64,000 nt of DNA from Astrocystis sublimbata (GCA_022453515.1 JAJNNY010000024.1:310001-374000), one strand, 5' to 3'. Positions 22,269 through 34,180 are shown, counted from the first letter of the stretch. The notes: generated by a model not told the origin, from the letters alone. Translations and numbers: made by a program.

Positions 22269-22533
22269 CCCAGTCCGGACCTTACAGTAGGTAGGTACCT
22301 TACTTAAGTACATAGAATAGCCCGATTGCCAACAGTGGCATCTTGATTGGTCGACTAGCATCATGAGAGGCAGCTTCGAGTGGGACGTGCCACGAGGTAG
22401 CGGACCAACTTCTCCGCCATTACATCAGTACTTGATCGTGTTCATCAACAAAATGCAACGCCATCAGAATCTCGCTCGTATTTGCTAGTTTCCTAGTATG
22501 GCAAATTGAGACCGAAACGTGCAAGAATCCCAT

Positions 22534-22561
22534 GCATTTCCGCATTTCCGCATTTCCGCAT
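22534..22561 (+). repeat. 8-bp tandem repeat (GCATTTCC unit)
   Basis: About 3.4 head-to-tail copies of GCATTTCC are visible directly in the sequence. Confidence 0.75.
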
Positions 22562-22919
22562 ATTTGCCGCATTGCAGTCCCTTGGCCAGGCGTACTGGGA
22601 CAGCTAATTGGGTTGTGAAGATACGTCCTGTGTTTCACCATGACGTCAAGGATGCTGGAATACACAGCGGGAAGGCGCAAATGGGGGAGTTTATTGCCTT
22701 ATAAGATAAGTCCACTGCTGCTACCTAATCTACATGTAGGAAGATAGGTACATAGGTAAGTAGGCTGTACCTGACAGAAGGTTATATGAGAGCCCATTTC
22801 TTGCCCTTACCAACCCAGCTACCTACCTACCCACCTACTTACTTGACGTCTGAGCTTCAGCACTCTACGGCTTATTGTAAATCCCCAAACCACCGCACGT
22901 TCTCACGTCACAGCTGGCA

Positions 22920-25650
22920 ATGTCCGCTGTAGATAAGGTTAAAGACATGGTCGCCGGCGAGAAAGAGCGCAAGATTGCCCAGCTCGACTCGTACAGCCAG
23001 TCTGTCACCACAGGCGACCGCCTCACCACCGACTATGGTGTAAAACAGCCCACAGCCGCCCCCGATGAGTGGCTCAGAGTGGTCAGAGATGGCCAGACCG
23101 GCCCCATGCTACTGGAGGATAGTATCGCGCGAGAGAAGGTAGGTGTCAAACTATTCTGCCTGCATAGACCAGAGGCGTAGTATCATGCTGGGCCGTCCCT
23201 GGACTGACCGAGCCAACCAACCCAGATCCACAGATTCGACCATGAGCGAATCCCAGAGCGAGTCGTACACGCTCGAGGCGCTGGCGCCTTCGGAAACTTC
23301 CGACTGTTTGAAAGTGCCGAAGACGTATCGTTCGCCCCCGTCTTGACAGACACTTCAAGAGAGACTCCCGTCTTCGTTCGTTTCTCGACGGTCCAGGGAT
23401 CGAGAGGTAGCGCAGACACAGTTCGTGATGTGAGGGGTTTTGCCGTAAAGTTCTACACCCAAGAGGGGAATTGGGATATCGTTGGAAACAACATCCCCGT
23501 GTTCTGTGAGTAGTTCATTGTCATTCTGCTTCCCGTCTTCAGGCTCCAGCAGCAGCTCATTTCTACAACAGTCATCCAAGACGCCATAAAATTCCCAGAT
23601 TTTGTGCATGCAGTGAAGCCTGAGCCGCACAACGAAGTACCACAAGCGCAGTCCGCCCACAACAACTTTTGGGATTTCGTATATCTGCATCCAGAGGCGA
23701 CACACATGGTATGTATAAATCCTGCAGTGCCGGATACCTTAGTCCCAATGTGTCGCTTGATGAAGCACTTTCCATCAAATGGAGGTTGGGAATCTTGACT
23801 GACATGCTTTTATGCACGCAGTATACATGGGCAATGTCTGATCGAGCTATCCCTAGATCGTACCGTATGGTATGTTTTAACTGAGGGTTTCCATTGCCCC
23901 CCCCCCCCCCCTCTGCGTATTCCACCTGCTTGAATTGTGATCACTGACTTGGCGATGTTTAGATGCAAGGGTTTGGTGTTAACACCTTTACACTGGTCAA
24001 CAAGAAGGGCGAGCATCACTTTGTCAAGTTTCACTTCACACCAGAGCTTGGCGTGCACTCATTTGTGTGGGATGAGGTCAGTTCACTGAAGTCTTTTTCC
24101 CCCCTCTTCTGGCAATGCTTGGATGCTTGAATTACCTTAACAGGTACCTCTGCTCCCGAGGCACCTGCAACCCCACGTTCACGAGCAATTCCTTCACTGT
24201 TAAAGGCAATTATTGACTTCAGCGTGATGAATAGGCATTGAAACTGGCTGGTCAGGACCCGGACTTTCACAGAAAGGATCTGTGGGAAGCCATCGAGAAC
24301 GGCGCTTTTCCGAAATGGAAGTTTGGAATACAGACCATCCCAGAATCGAACGAACACGACTTCGACTTTGATATCTTAGATGCCACTAAGATTTGGCCTG
24401 AAGACCTTGTTCCCGTTCGTTATATTGGCGAGCTGGAACTCAACCGCAATGTCGATGAGTACTTCACACAAACCGAACAGGTTGCGTTTTGCACCTCGCA
24501 TATGGTGCCTGGAATTGCCCACTCAGACGACCCTCTACTTCAGGGTCGAAGCTTCAGCTACCAAGACACCCAACTGTCACGTCTAGGCATCAATTGGCAG
24601 GAACTGCCAATCAATAAGCCGGTCTGCCCTTACATGAACTTCAACCGTGATGGCCAAGGACGCCACACTATTACGAAAGGAACTGTCAATTACTGGCCCA
24701 ACAGATTTGATGTTCGACCTCCTGCCAATGCTGAAGAAGGGGCGTATCACGACCCCCCTCGCGCAGTAGAAGGCATCAAAGCCCGAACCAAGAGCTCCAA
24801 GTTCAGAGAGCACTATAACCAGGCGCACTTATTCTACAATAGCCTAAGCGCTCCAGAGAAGAGCCATATTGCGGCAGCCTTTGCCTTCGAATTGGACCAC
24901 TGTGATGATCCAATCGTATACGAGCGTATGTCTCAGCGGCTAGCGGACATCGATTTGGAGCTCGCACAAACTGTGGCCGAAATGGTGGGCGGCACTAAGC
25001 CGACGAAGGCGACGAAGATCAATGCTGGAAAAAAGACCATACACCTTAGCCAGACCGAGTTTTCGCCTGCCAAGCTTACGATAGCAACCCGCCGAGTCGC
25101 CATTATCATCGCTGATGGCTTCGACAAGACAACTTATGATGCTATCACAACCGCTATCAAGGCCTCAGGCGCTTTGCCCTTTACCATTGCTCCACGACGA
25201 TCGGAAATCTATCCTGCGGGCGCCGAGAAAAACTCAGGTAAAGGTGTCCAGCCTGACCATCATCTCGAAGGCATGCGCTCGACCATGTTTGATGCGCTAT
25301 TCGTACCAGGCGGCGAAGAATCAATCAAGACACTTCAAAAGAGTGGCCGAGCTGTGCACTGGATTCGCGAAGCATTTGGCCATCTCAAGGCGATTGGTGC
25401 GACCGGAGAAGCTGTGAAATTGCTCGAACACGCAATTTCCCTGCCCGAGATCAAGATGTCAGATGATGGCACAACCATTGAATCTTACGGCGTGGTAACA
25501 ATAGGCAAGATTTCGCCTGATAGCTTGAAAGGTGCTGTCAACATCTTGAAGGAGGGTACCGATTTTGTGCAGCAGTTCTGGTACCAAATCTCGCAACACA
25601 AGAACTTCTCCAGGGAGATGGATGGCCTGAGTACCCAGGTGGCATATTAA
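22920..25650 (+). CDS. catA: large-subunit catalase, CatA type
   Basis: Exons are 22920-23138, 23226-23505, 23572-23708, 23822-23869, 23963-24076 and 24235-25650, giving 737 residues. Catalase splits hydrogen peroxide to water and oxygen. The N-terminus ([18 protein letters not shown]) lacks a signal peptide, as in Aspergillus nidulans CatA of spores, so it is probably intracellular. The active-site His lies in [15 protein letters not shown] and the Asn in [19 protein letters not shown]. The haem-ligand Tyr lies in [15 protein letters not shown]. Residues from about 560 form the DJ-1/class-I amidotransferase-like C-terminal domain ([18 protein letters not shown], then [16 protein letters not shown]) found only in large catalases. 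Intron 4 contains a run of 15 C (23897-23911). Intron 5 (24077-24234) is an introner-like copy. Exon joints were fixed by phase and conserved sequence; exon 4 begins YTWAMSDR where relatives have FMWAMSDR. Confidence 0.94.
24077..24234 (+). mobile_element. introner-like intron, copy in the catalase gene
   Basis: This 158-nt phase-0 intron carries the shared blocks CTCTGCTCCCGAGGCACCTG, CACGAGCAATTCC and GTTAAAGGCAATTATTGACT, and ends GCGTGATGAATAG. The last motif closely matches the end of the DUF4112 copy (GCGTGATAAATAAG). Confidence 0.75.
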
Positions 25651-26189
25651 TGGATTGGGATGAAGAAGTTATGGATTTGTGTATCATTCACAGTTTAGTT
25701 CTGTCTCCTGTAGTCTCAAGAAATTTGCACTTGCTGGACGATATATGGCATACCATCTACCCAAACTTGCACCGCCCTTGCTCCAATAGTAAGGTGCGTG
25801 CGTCTCGCAGGCTGTAACAGGAAGAGTGCTACTTCACCTGCATATCACTTCTGTTCCCCTCACGGATATGAGCGGATCGCAATAAAACAGCCTATAAGAT
25901 CCCTTGTCTCTGCAAGTAACAGCGAATGTAGTAGGAAGTTTTGGTATCGAGGTAGAATAGCCAAGCTTGTCTATGTCCACGCGCCTCTAGCATGCATGAG
26001 GAGATCTGTCCTCCTCAGTTGCCTCAAATAAAAAGATTAGGCAAGAAGGGGGTATTAACAACTTTTCTAAAACCTGTGGTATTCTCATCAATCTCTATGA
26101 AACCCCCATTAAAGCAGCTATCGCTTTATCCAATATATCTGTTGCGAGGGTGAGTATATCGCGAGCAACCTCGAGTCAGTAATAATACA
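25651..26189. other. intergenic region between catalase and alcohol dehydrogenase
   Basis: Tandem genes on the plus strand lie on either side. I see nothing but 3' UTR and promoter-like sequence; the open frame at 25798-26031 lacks support. Confidence 0.55.
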
Positions 26190-27574
26190 ATGAAGGCCGG
26201 GCAGTGGGACCCCGTAAGACTCGAAAGCCTCCAACCCCTCCCAAGAAGTTTTTTAACCCATATAAGAAGCCGTTGTGGGCACACAGCTGACACCTAGCTC
26301 ATAGCAAAACAAGAGGATTGTCATCAACGATGTGCCGGTCCCCGAGCCCTCCAAGGACAAGTTCTTGGTGCAGATTAAGTCGGCTTCCTTATGCCATTCG
26401 GACCTAATGGCTCTGATGCGAGACCAGGGGCCTGCAATGACAATGGGCCATGAAGGGGCTGGCGTCGTTGAGAAAATCCACCCCTCGGCCGAGGGAAAGG
26501 GCTTCAAAGTCGGGGATGCCATTGGATTCAATTACTTCGTCAATGTCTGTTACGAATGCGATGGATGCCAAATCCATAATTCGCATTGCGAGAACACGGA
26601 CTTGCCCATGTGTCAAGGCTTTCACGCCGATGGTTTCTTCCAGGAATACGCTCTTGTGGATTACCACAATGCCGTCGTGTTACCGCCAGAGCTGGACGTA
26701 AAGCTCGCATCGCCGTTGTTTTGTGCTGGGATTACGGGTATGTCGGCTGCATTGCCCTCATGTGCCAGTGGCTCATGAGGCGATTCATTCGTGTTTAGAA
26801 GCACTGAACTTCCCCCATTGAGACGGAATCATGTCTAACAGTCCCACACAGCCTTCAATTGTATAGACAGTTGCGAACTGCAGCCAGGCCAGTGGTTGGC
26901 CATCGTAGGCTGCGGCGGACTAGGCCAATATGCGGTGAAGTTCGCAAAGGCGATGGGGTACAATGTTATCGGGGTCGACATTAGCGACGACTCGCTGGCC
27001 TCTGCGACAAAATACGGCGCGGATGCTGTGTTCAACTCGCGGACTCAAGCTGATACCTACGTTGAAGAGATCAAGACGTTGAGCACCAAAGGTGTTCATG
27101 CGGCAGCTGTTTTCTCGGGCGCCAATGCGGCATATGACGGAGCTATCCCCTTACTGCGCACGAATGGCCTGCTCATGGTCGTAGGTAGCTCGCTGGAGTC
27201 ATTTCTTCCCGTTCCTTGCAAGTCTCGGGAGTATGAATTACCCCAACCGGTACCTGTACACCCGAGACACGGATTCACGAGCAATTTCAATTTCTTCACC
27301 CTAGTTAACAGGCAATTTACTGACTCCAGCGGTATAGGTCGGTATCGCTCCACAGCCAGTACAGTTTGATACTACAGACCTCGTCACCGGAAGATACCGA
27401 ATCAAGGGGGACAGTACAGGCATCCCGCAGCGCATGGCTAAGGCTGTCGATTTTGTGGTGAAACATAAGATTCAGCTGGATGTTGACTTGAATAGGATTG
27501 AGGACCTGCCAACCATGGTGGAGAATATGAAGAATGGAAAGGCGAAAAACCGACAGATCGTCACGTTGTTTTGA
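26190..27574 (+). CDS. zinc-dependent alcohol dehydrogenase (MDR family, ADH1-like)
   Basis: Exons are 26190-26213 (24 bases), 26305-26737, 26852-27180 and 27338-27574, giving 340 residues. The enzyme class interconverts alcohols and aldehydes with NAD. Visible motifs are SASLCHSDL (catalytic-zinc Cys), MTMGHEGAGVVEK (catalytic His-Glu), CYECDGCQIHNSHCEN (four structural-zinc Cys), GCGGLGQYAVKFAKAMG (nucleotide-binding loop) and GVDISDDSL (cofactor-binding Asp). The first exon gives MKAGQWDP and joins QNKRIVIND, matching family N-termini. The exon 2-3 joint follows FCAGITAFNCIDS. Intron 3 (27181-27337) is an introner-like copy that interrupts LLMV-VGIAPQP. Substrate preference cannot be read from the sequence. 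It follows catalase on the same strand and is convergent with the DUF4267 gene. Confidence 0.92.
27181..27337 (+). mobile_element. introner-like intron, copy in the alcohol dehydrogenase gene
   Basis: This 157-nt phase-0 intron shows the family blocks AAGTCTCGGGAGTA, TACACCCGAGACAC, CACGAGCAATTTC and GTTAACAGGCAATTTACTGA, then CTCCAGCGGTATAG. The first two are inverted copies of each other. It is the most diverged of the four copies. Confidence 0.75.
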
Positions 27575-27777
27575 ATTTAGTATTCGCTCTGAGTTGAGTC
27601 AGACCACCAGTTGATGGATACAATGTACCATCTCTTGACGAGACGAGAAATATGCGCAGTGGCATCCCGATGCTCATTACATTGGCTACAATGCAAGTAT
27701 GGGGTGAACCGCCTGTTCTTGGTGAACATCGCAGCCCAACAGATCGGGTCGAGCACAATCAAGACCATTTCGCCGTT

Positions 27778-28167
27778 TCAGCGCCCAGCCGTTGCCCCCA
27801 AGAACCCACACGCTGCAAGGAAACCGGAGCTGACAAGTCGGAAAACAGCTTTCTGCTTGTTTCCCTCCTTCCATACCAACAAGCTGTCCACCAACCCGCA
27901 GTAGGCCCCTGTGACAGCCAGTATGGTATCGACGACCTCCAATTGATTGCGGAAGTAGAAGATATATGTGAGGAGACCGATCACAGTCGTCCGCACATTT
28001 CCAACTTTGAATGGAGATGCCGCCGCCGGCGTTTCCGCGATGCGAGGTGGAAAGCCAAATTCTGACAAGGTGCCGTGAGGGTTCAGCAGCGAATACAAGC
28101 CGCCAAATGTCATTGTAGTGGCGACAATGAGCGCTGGAACGTGATTGAGCTTAAGTAGGACTGACAT
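27778..28167 (-). CDS. small four-helix membrane protein, DUF4267 type
   Basis: One uninterrupted frame of 129 residues starts at ATG 28167 and ends at 27778. The sequence opens MSVLLKLNHVPALIVATTMT and includes GGLYSLLNPHGTLSEFGFP, RTTVIGLLTYIFYFR, DTILAVTGAYCGLVDSLLVW and AVFRLVSSGFLAACGF. This order (GFP motif, then R-TT helix, then VDSxxVWKEG) is that of fungal DUF4267 proteins, predicted integral membrane proteins with four helices and no established function. The gene is convergent with the alcohol dehydrogenase, with 203 bases between stops. Length fits the family (about 130). Confidence 0.8.
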   Translation of the reverse strand: MSVLLKLNHVPALIVATTMTFGGLYSLLNPHGTLSEFGFPPRIAETPAAASPFKVGNVRTTVIGLLTYIFYFRNQLEVVDTILAVTGAYCGLVDSLLVWKEGNKQKAVFRLVSSGFLAACGFLGATAGR

Positions 28168-29000
28168 GGCAGCTGGTTTTGGTCATTCGTGTTTGTTTTA
28201 TGAGCGACGGATTGGCTGGGCCCCTGAGAGAGAGGAAGTGATTGACAGTTTGAGATGCTTTCCAAGTACTGCACACTGAAATCGTGGTTGAGTCTTCGTC
28301 ATAGGGCCGAGGCTTATTGTTAGTGTCATGAGTTTGGTCTGCAGCGAACTAACTACCAGGTAGGTAGAGTAGTTAATTGTTGGTCAGGTTGACGGATATG
28401 GCAATTTGATTGATTAGCTGGATGATCACTGGATACATATAGAGGAACCTAGGGATCTAGGTAGGTTAGCTCGGCTACCTACCTAGGTATGTAGGTTCAG
28501 ATAAAACGGTCGATCAGAAAGGTGGTTGTATTGGGAGAGATTCTACTGTGTGCAGGCAGGTGGGCTAGGGTGTGCCTGCCCAGGTGTAGGCTTAAGTACT
28601 TAGGTAGAAATCCAGGCTACAAGTGTGCCTTCCTTCTGTAGACGCTCCTACCTGGTTCCATTGTTCAGGAGGAATACTAGGTAGGTACATCTGAACCATG
28701 TGGGACCAGAAGTGGAGATACCTGGCGAATCAGACCCGGGGACTGCGTGGTTTCCACGCCAACAATGAGCCTGGGGGAGGCCCTGGCGCAACAAAACAAC
28801 ACAGCCCGCCTTCAATACGGTTACTGGCCCACGGCCCCAGCCTGAACTTGTACCTATAATTGCAGGTCGTCTCACATAACGTTCCCTCTACTGGTCGACT
28901 TTACAGCACTGCCAATCCCAAACCATTCTTTGCATTTTTAAACCGCTCATTCGAAACGAGGGACCACCTACTACCTACCAAGGTTGGAACGAAAACAACA
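28168..29000. other. intergenic region with a dispersed repeat
   Basis: No gene seen. It contains TACCTAGGTA palindromes at about 28445-28495 and one copy of a dispersed repeat at 28500-28640 (separate entry). The right end is the Aurora kinase leader. Confidence 0.6.
28500..28640 (+). repeat. dispersed repeat, copy 1
   Basis: This stretch matches 60970-61117 in the same orientation. Shared blocks in order are ACGGTCGATC, GAAAGGTGGTTG, TATTGGGAGAGATTCT, GTAGGCTTAAGTAC, AGAAATCCAGGCTAC and TTCCTTCT. Differences are short indels and point changes. No open frame is conserved between copies. Confidence 0.8.
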
Positions 29001-30279
29001 ATGGCGGCACGAACGCTCGAATCCCGCTTCGAGCGGATGTCGGTGAACGACGAGAACGAGTACCAGAAATCCAAGGTGAGGAGGCGCGATGTGAAATGGT
29101 CTTATTCTTGTCTGTCATGTATATTGACGGTGGAGTAACAGGTCGTCACGACTACCACGCAAATATCACATAGCTCGAGCAGGCCGAATCTCTACAAGGT
29201 CGCTTTACAATCCCAAAATGTTAACGCCGTCACTGCCGCGGTCACTCTTCCCTCCCAAGCCGCGCAAAGAAAGACCGGACAGCCGCCATCTCCTACTAGG
29301 AAAGCTCTTCCGACAGTCGCCGCTCGCACTTCGGTGGAGGAGACCACGGTAGTGGAGCGAAAATCTGCCATATTGATAGACCAACCGTCTATCAAGAACT
29401 TCCACCTGGGTATGTTCGAGATCGGCCGGCCACTCGGCAAGGGCAAGTTCGGGCGTGTCTATCTGGCTCGGGAGCGCACGAGCGGGTTCATCTGCGCCCT
29501 CAAGGTGCTGCATAAGACCGAGCTGTCGCAAGGGCGAGTGGAGAAGCAGGTGCGCCGGGAGATCGAGATTCAGAGCAACCTGCGGCACCCCAACATCCTG
29601 CAGCTGTTCGGGCACTTCCACGACAGCAAACGGGTATTCCTGATCCTCGAGTTCGCGGCCAAGGGCGAGCTGTACAAGCACCTGCGGCGCGAGAGCCGGT
29701 TCCCCGAGTGGAAGGCGTCCCAGTACATCGCCCAGATGGCCAGCGCCCTGCGCTACCTGCACCGCAAGCACGTCATTCACCGCGACATCAAGCCCGAGAA
29801 CATCCTCGTCGGCATCCACGGCGAGATCAAGATCTCCGACTTCGGCTGGAGCGTCCACGCCCCCAACAGCCGCCGCCAGACCATGTGCGGCACTCTCGAC
29901 TACCTGCCCCCAGAGATGGTCAATCCCGGCAGCTCCAACAACTCGTACAACGAGAAGGTTGACCTGTGGAGCTTGGGCGTTTTGACATACGAGTTCCTTG
30001 TCGGTGAGGCGCCGTTCGAGGATACCCCTGTCATGACCCAAAGGAGAATAGCGAGGGCCGATATGCAGATTCCTTCGTTTGTGAGCCCGGAGGCGCGGGA
30101 TCTCATCAAGAGGGTAAGTCTCACCTACCATTCCCCACGTCAACGAAGCTTCATTACTAACGTGCAACAAGCTGCTCGTTCTCGATCCCGAGAAGCGGAT
30201 ACCGCTGGAACAGCTGCAGACGCATCCTTGGATTGTCAAGCACTGTGTGAAGGGCACTGGCCGCGATAGAGCAAACTAA
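29001..30279 (+). CDS. ark1: Aurora-family serine/threonine kinase (Ark1/Ipl1)
   Basis: Exons are 29001-29075, 29142-30113 and 30172-30279, giving 384 residues. The kinase is the catalytic subunit of the chromosomal passenger complex, which corrects kinetochore attachments. The N-terminus [20 protein letters not shown] is the conserved start of filamentous-fungal Aurora. The kinase domain spans about residues 116-368: glycine loop [15 protein letters not shown], Lys in [10 protein letters not shown], catalytic [11 protein letters not shown] in [11 protein letters not shown], and the activation-loop Thr in [17 protein letters not shown], which carries the Aurora-specific WSVHAP and [16 protein letters not shown] signatures. 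The last exon reads [20 protein letters not shown]. Its acceptor is AAG. Nothing essential appears to be missing. Confidence 0.95.
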
Positions 30280-30594
30280 TGAAATTGACGATGGCATGAG
30301 TGGGCATTGATTTGCACCATTAACGGCGTAGGCGTTTTGGTTCAACTGGGAGGCATGGTGGGCGAAGGAGTTCAGGTTTTGCTTTCATGATCGTTGATCG
30401 TGTCTCGTCATCATCCATGATAATTAAGCGTTAGGACTACATGCACAGGCAATTGAGCAAAGTCTTCCTCTTGCCGGCTTCAGGTCAAGACAAGATGCTG
30501 CCCCGTGAGTGTGATATCTATTGGTACAAATTACAGGCAGGACCCTCCTGGCGTGCGTAGTGAGTGAGGGCTTCGTTCACTTGAATCTGCCTCA
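30280..30594. other. convergent 3' region between ark1 and atp23
   Basis: About 315 bases between two stop codons on opposite strands. I see only 3' UTR-type sequence. Confidence 0.6.
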
Positions 30595-31573
30595 TCATCT
30601 GTATACGTCATCGAATGGCCGGGTATCTGAAAAGCATGAGTCCCACACTTGGTTAACGACTTTGACAGCCTGAACGTCATCTTTGCAACGCGGCCGGTTC
30701 ATCACGGACTGTACGGCTCGCTTCCGTACGCAGTCTTGGAACTGCTGTGTCAGGGTGTAATTTCGTCTCGTGAGTGCCTCTTTCGTCCATCTGCATTCCC
30801 CACTCAACATCGAAGCCCTGATCTGTACTCGCATATTAGCGGCGTCGTTTCTGGCCACGACACAGAGGGGGCAAAAAGGGATTTGACGCAGGGGAGGGGA
30901 GCTGGATAGCGGGCCAGGCGGGAGCCAGGCGGGAGAGCAGGTGACATACTTCCGTACATGCAGCATGCTTCAAGTCCTTGTCCCCAGTCCAGTCCATCTT
31001 CCACCTCAGGTGATCCCATGCATGCACCATCTCGTGGGCAAGTGTGTCTTCGACATGTGACTGGCTGGATACGGCATTTGCGCACAGCAGGATGCCCTGG
31101 GAAGGGTTGAAACCGCCGCTCATGCCATGGATCTGGCCGTCCTCAGTGAGGCGCGCAGGGCACCTCGCGCAAACGACATTGGAAGCGTCAATCTTGCCGT
31201 TCAGGGCCTCGATCTTCTGTCGCAGAAACACGACCGTCGGCGAGTGCTGCAGCGCAAAGTCACGCCACTTCTCGCACTCCTTACAGTTCCTTTCCTCGTT
31301 CGCTCGGTAGCGGGATTCGCGGTAGTGGAAGACGCCTTCAGGTGTGATGGAGCCTGTCAAGATCTTGAAGTAGTTGATCCACCACTTGGTCTGCGGGTCG
31401 AAGCCGGTCCGCTTCGGGTCGTTCGTGAGGATCCGGGGAGGTTCCGATGCATCTTTACCAGGGGCTGAGGGTGAAGGTGAAGTTGACGACGACAAAACGG
31501 GTTGTGTGGAGGAGGATGCCGGCGCAGTGGCCGCCACTGGTGAGGTCGCTGTCGTTGGCTGTGATGACGACAT
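30595..31573 (-). CDS. atp23: mitochondrial inner membrane protease ATP23
   Basis: Minus-strand exons are 30950-31573 and 30595-30822, giving 283 residues. ATP23 is a zinc metalloprotease of the intermembrane space that matures mitochondrial Atp6 and helps assemble the ATP synthase Fo sector. The zinc motif HEMVHAWDH is in [17 protein letters not shown]. Family-specific cysteines appear in [21 protein letters not shown] and ILLCANAV, and the second exon gives [12 protein letters not shown] and the Cys-rich [12 protein letters not shown], then [12 protein letters not shown]. The first 60 residues are Ser/Thr/Pro-rich and could be a variable leader. The intron (30823-30949) joins CTE to IRA, as expected in the family. 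Confidence 0.93.
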
Positions 31574-31979
31574 GGCCGCGGTCTGCCTCGTCTGCTCTGT
31601 CGAATGTAGTGAGTGGGTTGCAGTGGGTTGCGGTGGATTGTGGTGAGCTGGGAGAATTAAGCACCTGCAGATTCGCGCCGCAAGGTACCCACTATTTCCT
31701 AGGTAAGGTTATACCTACATGTACCTAGTATCTACCAAGGAAGGTAGGCGGTACATAGTAGTAGGTCTCCGGCGCAGGCCAATAATAAGGTAGCTTCCCA
31801 CAGCTCCGATTTACCTCCGACGCGAGCTCATCGGGGTATCCTGCCGGCCGAACCAACCTTGAAGGCTATCACCATCACCCGTGCGCATCAGGTCCACTCG
31901 CTGCGACTCACCGGTCAACTTTGTCAAGCGGCATATCCAACAAGCACATCGAACAAGATGCGATGAGCGAACCCCTGCG
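31574..31979. promoter_or_regulatory. shared upstream region of divergent atp23 and pro1
   Basis: 406 bases separate the two start codons. The region includes short direct repeats (TGGGTTGC) near 31614-31632 and CCTAGGTA palindromes near 31698-31745. Confidence 0.5.
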
Positions 31980-33874
31980 ATGGCTGACCTTGGGAACTCG
32001 ACGCCCTGTATGTTGTATTATGATGCTTGACTTGGCTTTGTTGCCTTCCGTGCTGTGATCGTTGATCGTTGGTCGTTTTGTTTCGACCTTTAAATTGGCG
32101 CCGTCTACCTACCTCGACCTATCCTTCGTTCTGTGCATACCAGTTCACTAATAATTGCCTTTTTTTTTCTTTTTTAGACATGAAGGGCCCGAAACAACAT
32201 ACTGTGGTGATTAAACTTGGTACGCTTTACAATGAACACTTGACTTGTCGCGGATGGCCGCTGCTGTTGTGGAGTATTGTGTTATGTTACTGACTCTTGA
32301 CATGGTTGACTGACATGATCCAGGAACCAGCTCCATTGTGGACGAGAAGACACATGAGCCCCTACTCTCAACCTTAAGTCTCATTGTTGAAACCGCGGTC
32401 AAGCTCCGCAAAGATGGCCATAAGGTTGTCATTGTTTCATCTGGCGCCATCGGCGTCGGCTTGAGGCGGATGGATGTCGACAAACGTCCCAAAGGTCCCA
32501 AACACCTGGCTAAACTGCAAGCCTTGGCGGCCATCGGACAGTGTCGTCTCATGAGTCTTTGGGACAGCCTATTCGCCCATCTACAGCAACCCATTTCGCA
32601 GATATTGCTGACCCGGAACGATATAGCAGATGTATGGCGTCACCTGGTATAGCAATTGGCATCTCCGAGTTGGGCTAACATACGTTACAGCGCTCAAGGT
32701 ATCTCAATGCTCAAAATTGTATGGCAGAGCTCCTGGACATGGGCGTTATTCCTATTGTTAATGAGAATGACACGCTGGCCGTGGCGGAAATCAAATTTGG
32801 CGACAACGACACCTTGTCTGCCATTGCGGCTGCCATGGTGCACGCCGACTTCCTCTTCCTGATGACGGATGTGGATTGCCTATATGACAAGAACCCGCGG
32901 ACCAATCCAGACGCCAAGCCCATAGTAGAAGTTGAGGACATAGGGGCTTTAACAGCTGACGGTGAGTGAATCGTTCCAGCCGCTATGTATCGGTCCACCC
33001 ACCTAACCTACCAACACCAGTCTCATCTGCAGGCTCATCCTTGGGCACGGGAGGTATGGGCACCAAGATCGTCGCGGCACGACTGGCTACATCAGCGGGC
33101 GTGACAACGATCATCACGCGCTCCTCGAGTCCTGGAAACATCGTCAATATAGTCCGATATCTACAAGCGACAAAAAGCACGAAGACCAGCGCTTCACATT
33201 CCTCATTATCACAGGTAAATCACGCGACAGAGGAGAGCGGGGGAGTAGCCACGCCAGCTGAAACCCCCTCGCCGCAAACTCCTTCCACTGCGGCCTTAGG
33301 TGCGTTGGCGTTAGAGGAACCGCCTCTGCATACCCGTTTCCTTCCGCTCTCTACGCCGATGCGCGACCGATATTTCTGGCTCCTCCACGGTCTTGCACCC
33401 CATGGGACGCTATACATCGATGCCGGCGCGCACGCCGCGCTCTCAGACAAGGCAGGCTTGCTGCCTGTGGGCGTGCTCGACGTCGAAGGGAATTTTGCAC
33501 AACAAGAGGCAGTGCGGTTGGTTGTGGTAGACCGCCCTGCCTCGACATCTGCCGAGGCGAACTCGACTCACGCCTCGTCCACCTCTACCCCCGGATCCTC
33601 TACCCCTATCTCCGTATCAGCGAAGTGGGAGGCTTGCAATCCTGTCGAGGTGGGCCGCGCCCTCGTTAACTACGCAGCATCCGAGATCGCCCGCATAAAG
33701 GGTCACCGCAGTACCAAGATCGGCGAGTTGCTGGGCTATGCCGATACCGAATACGTAGCATACCGGGAGAATATTAGCTTGATCCGGAGGGAGAGCCGAC
33801 CTGTGTCGCCGGTGCATGAGTTCTCTGCTAATATTGGCGGCGTCGCTGGTTATGAGGCGGGGAGTTCAATGTAA
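31980..33874 (+). CDS. pro1: glutamate 5-kinase (gamma-glutamyl kinase) with PUA domain
   Basis: Exons are 31980-32007, 32178-32219, 32324-32631, 32691-32961 and 33021-33874, giving 500 residues. The enzyme phosphorylates glutamate in the first step of proline synthesis. The amino-acid kinase domain shows [39 protein letters not shown]-like [48 protein letters not shown] and [16 protein letters not shown]. After about residue 290 there is a long Ser/Thr/Pro-rich insertion ([19 protein letters not shown] region). The PUA domain then follows, with [11 protein letters not shown] and [13 protein letters not shown], and the chain ends in the [11 protein letters not shown] segment. The start at 31980 is inferred: exon 1 supplies MADLGNSTP, and a second Met (MKGPKQH) follows in exon 2 and could be the real start. 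As in yeast, the reductase step must be on a separate gene. Confidence 0.93.
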
Positions 33875-34180
33875 ACCAGAAGAGGTCAAGCCGGGGTTAC
33901 CTAAGTTTCCGAAACTATTGATTCTTGATGTCTCGCTTTGCGAAATGCATGTCAAATCGGATAGAGGTAGATAGATGATGGGTGGAGAAGAAACGGGTTT
34001 GTCTGGAGAGCCAATAGGATAAGATCACGTTAGAGGGCCGAAACGGTACTCGCGCGAAAATAATCAGAAGGGAAATATAATTGGTATCCCAAAACGCCTT
34101 CTATGCTTTTCTTATTCACATGAAAATGGATGGAACAGACTCCAGACTCCTATGCAGGCAGTTTCGAAGCCAGCATCCCA
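33875..34180. other. convergent 3' region between pro1 and nip7
   Basis: 306 bases between stop codons on opposite strands. Nothing beyond 3' UTR-like sequence is seen. Confidence 0.6.

Larger units (their letters stand above)
20472..22919. other. intergenic region
   Basis: No gene seen. A 62-codon frame at 21756-21944 begins with a hydrophobic stretch but has no cleavage-site context, cysteine pattern or neighbouring exons to support it. Short tandem repeats lie at 22243-22268 and 22534-22561. TACCTACC motifs at about 22800-22845 precede the catalase start. Confidence 0.55.

Noticed and set aside
29205..30257. 350-codon open frame antisense to the Aurora kinase
   Set aside because: Codon-bias shadow of the kinase gene; no protein signature.
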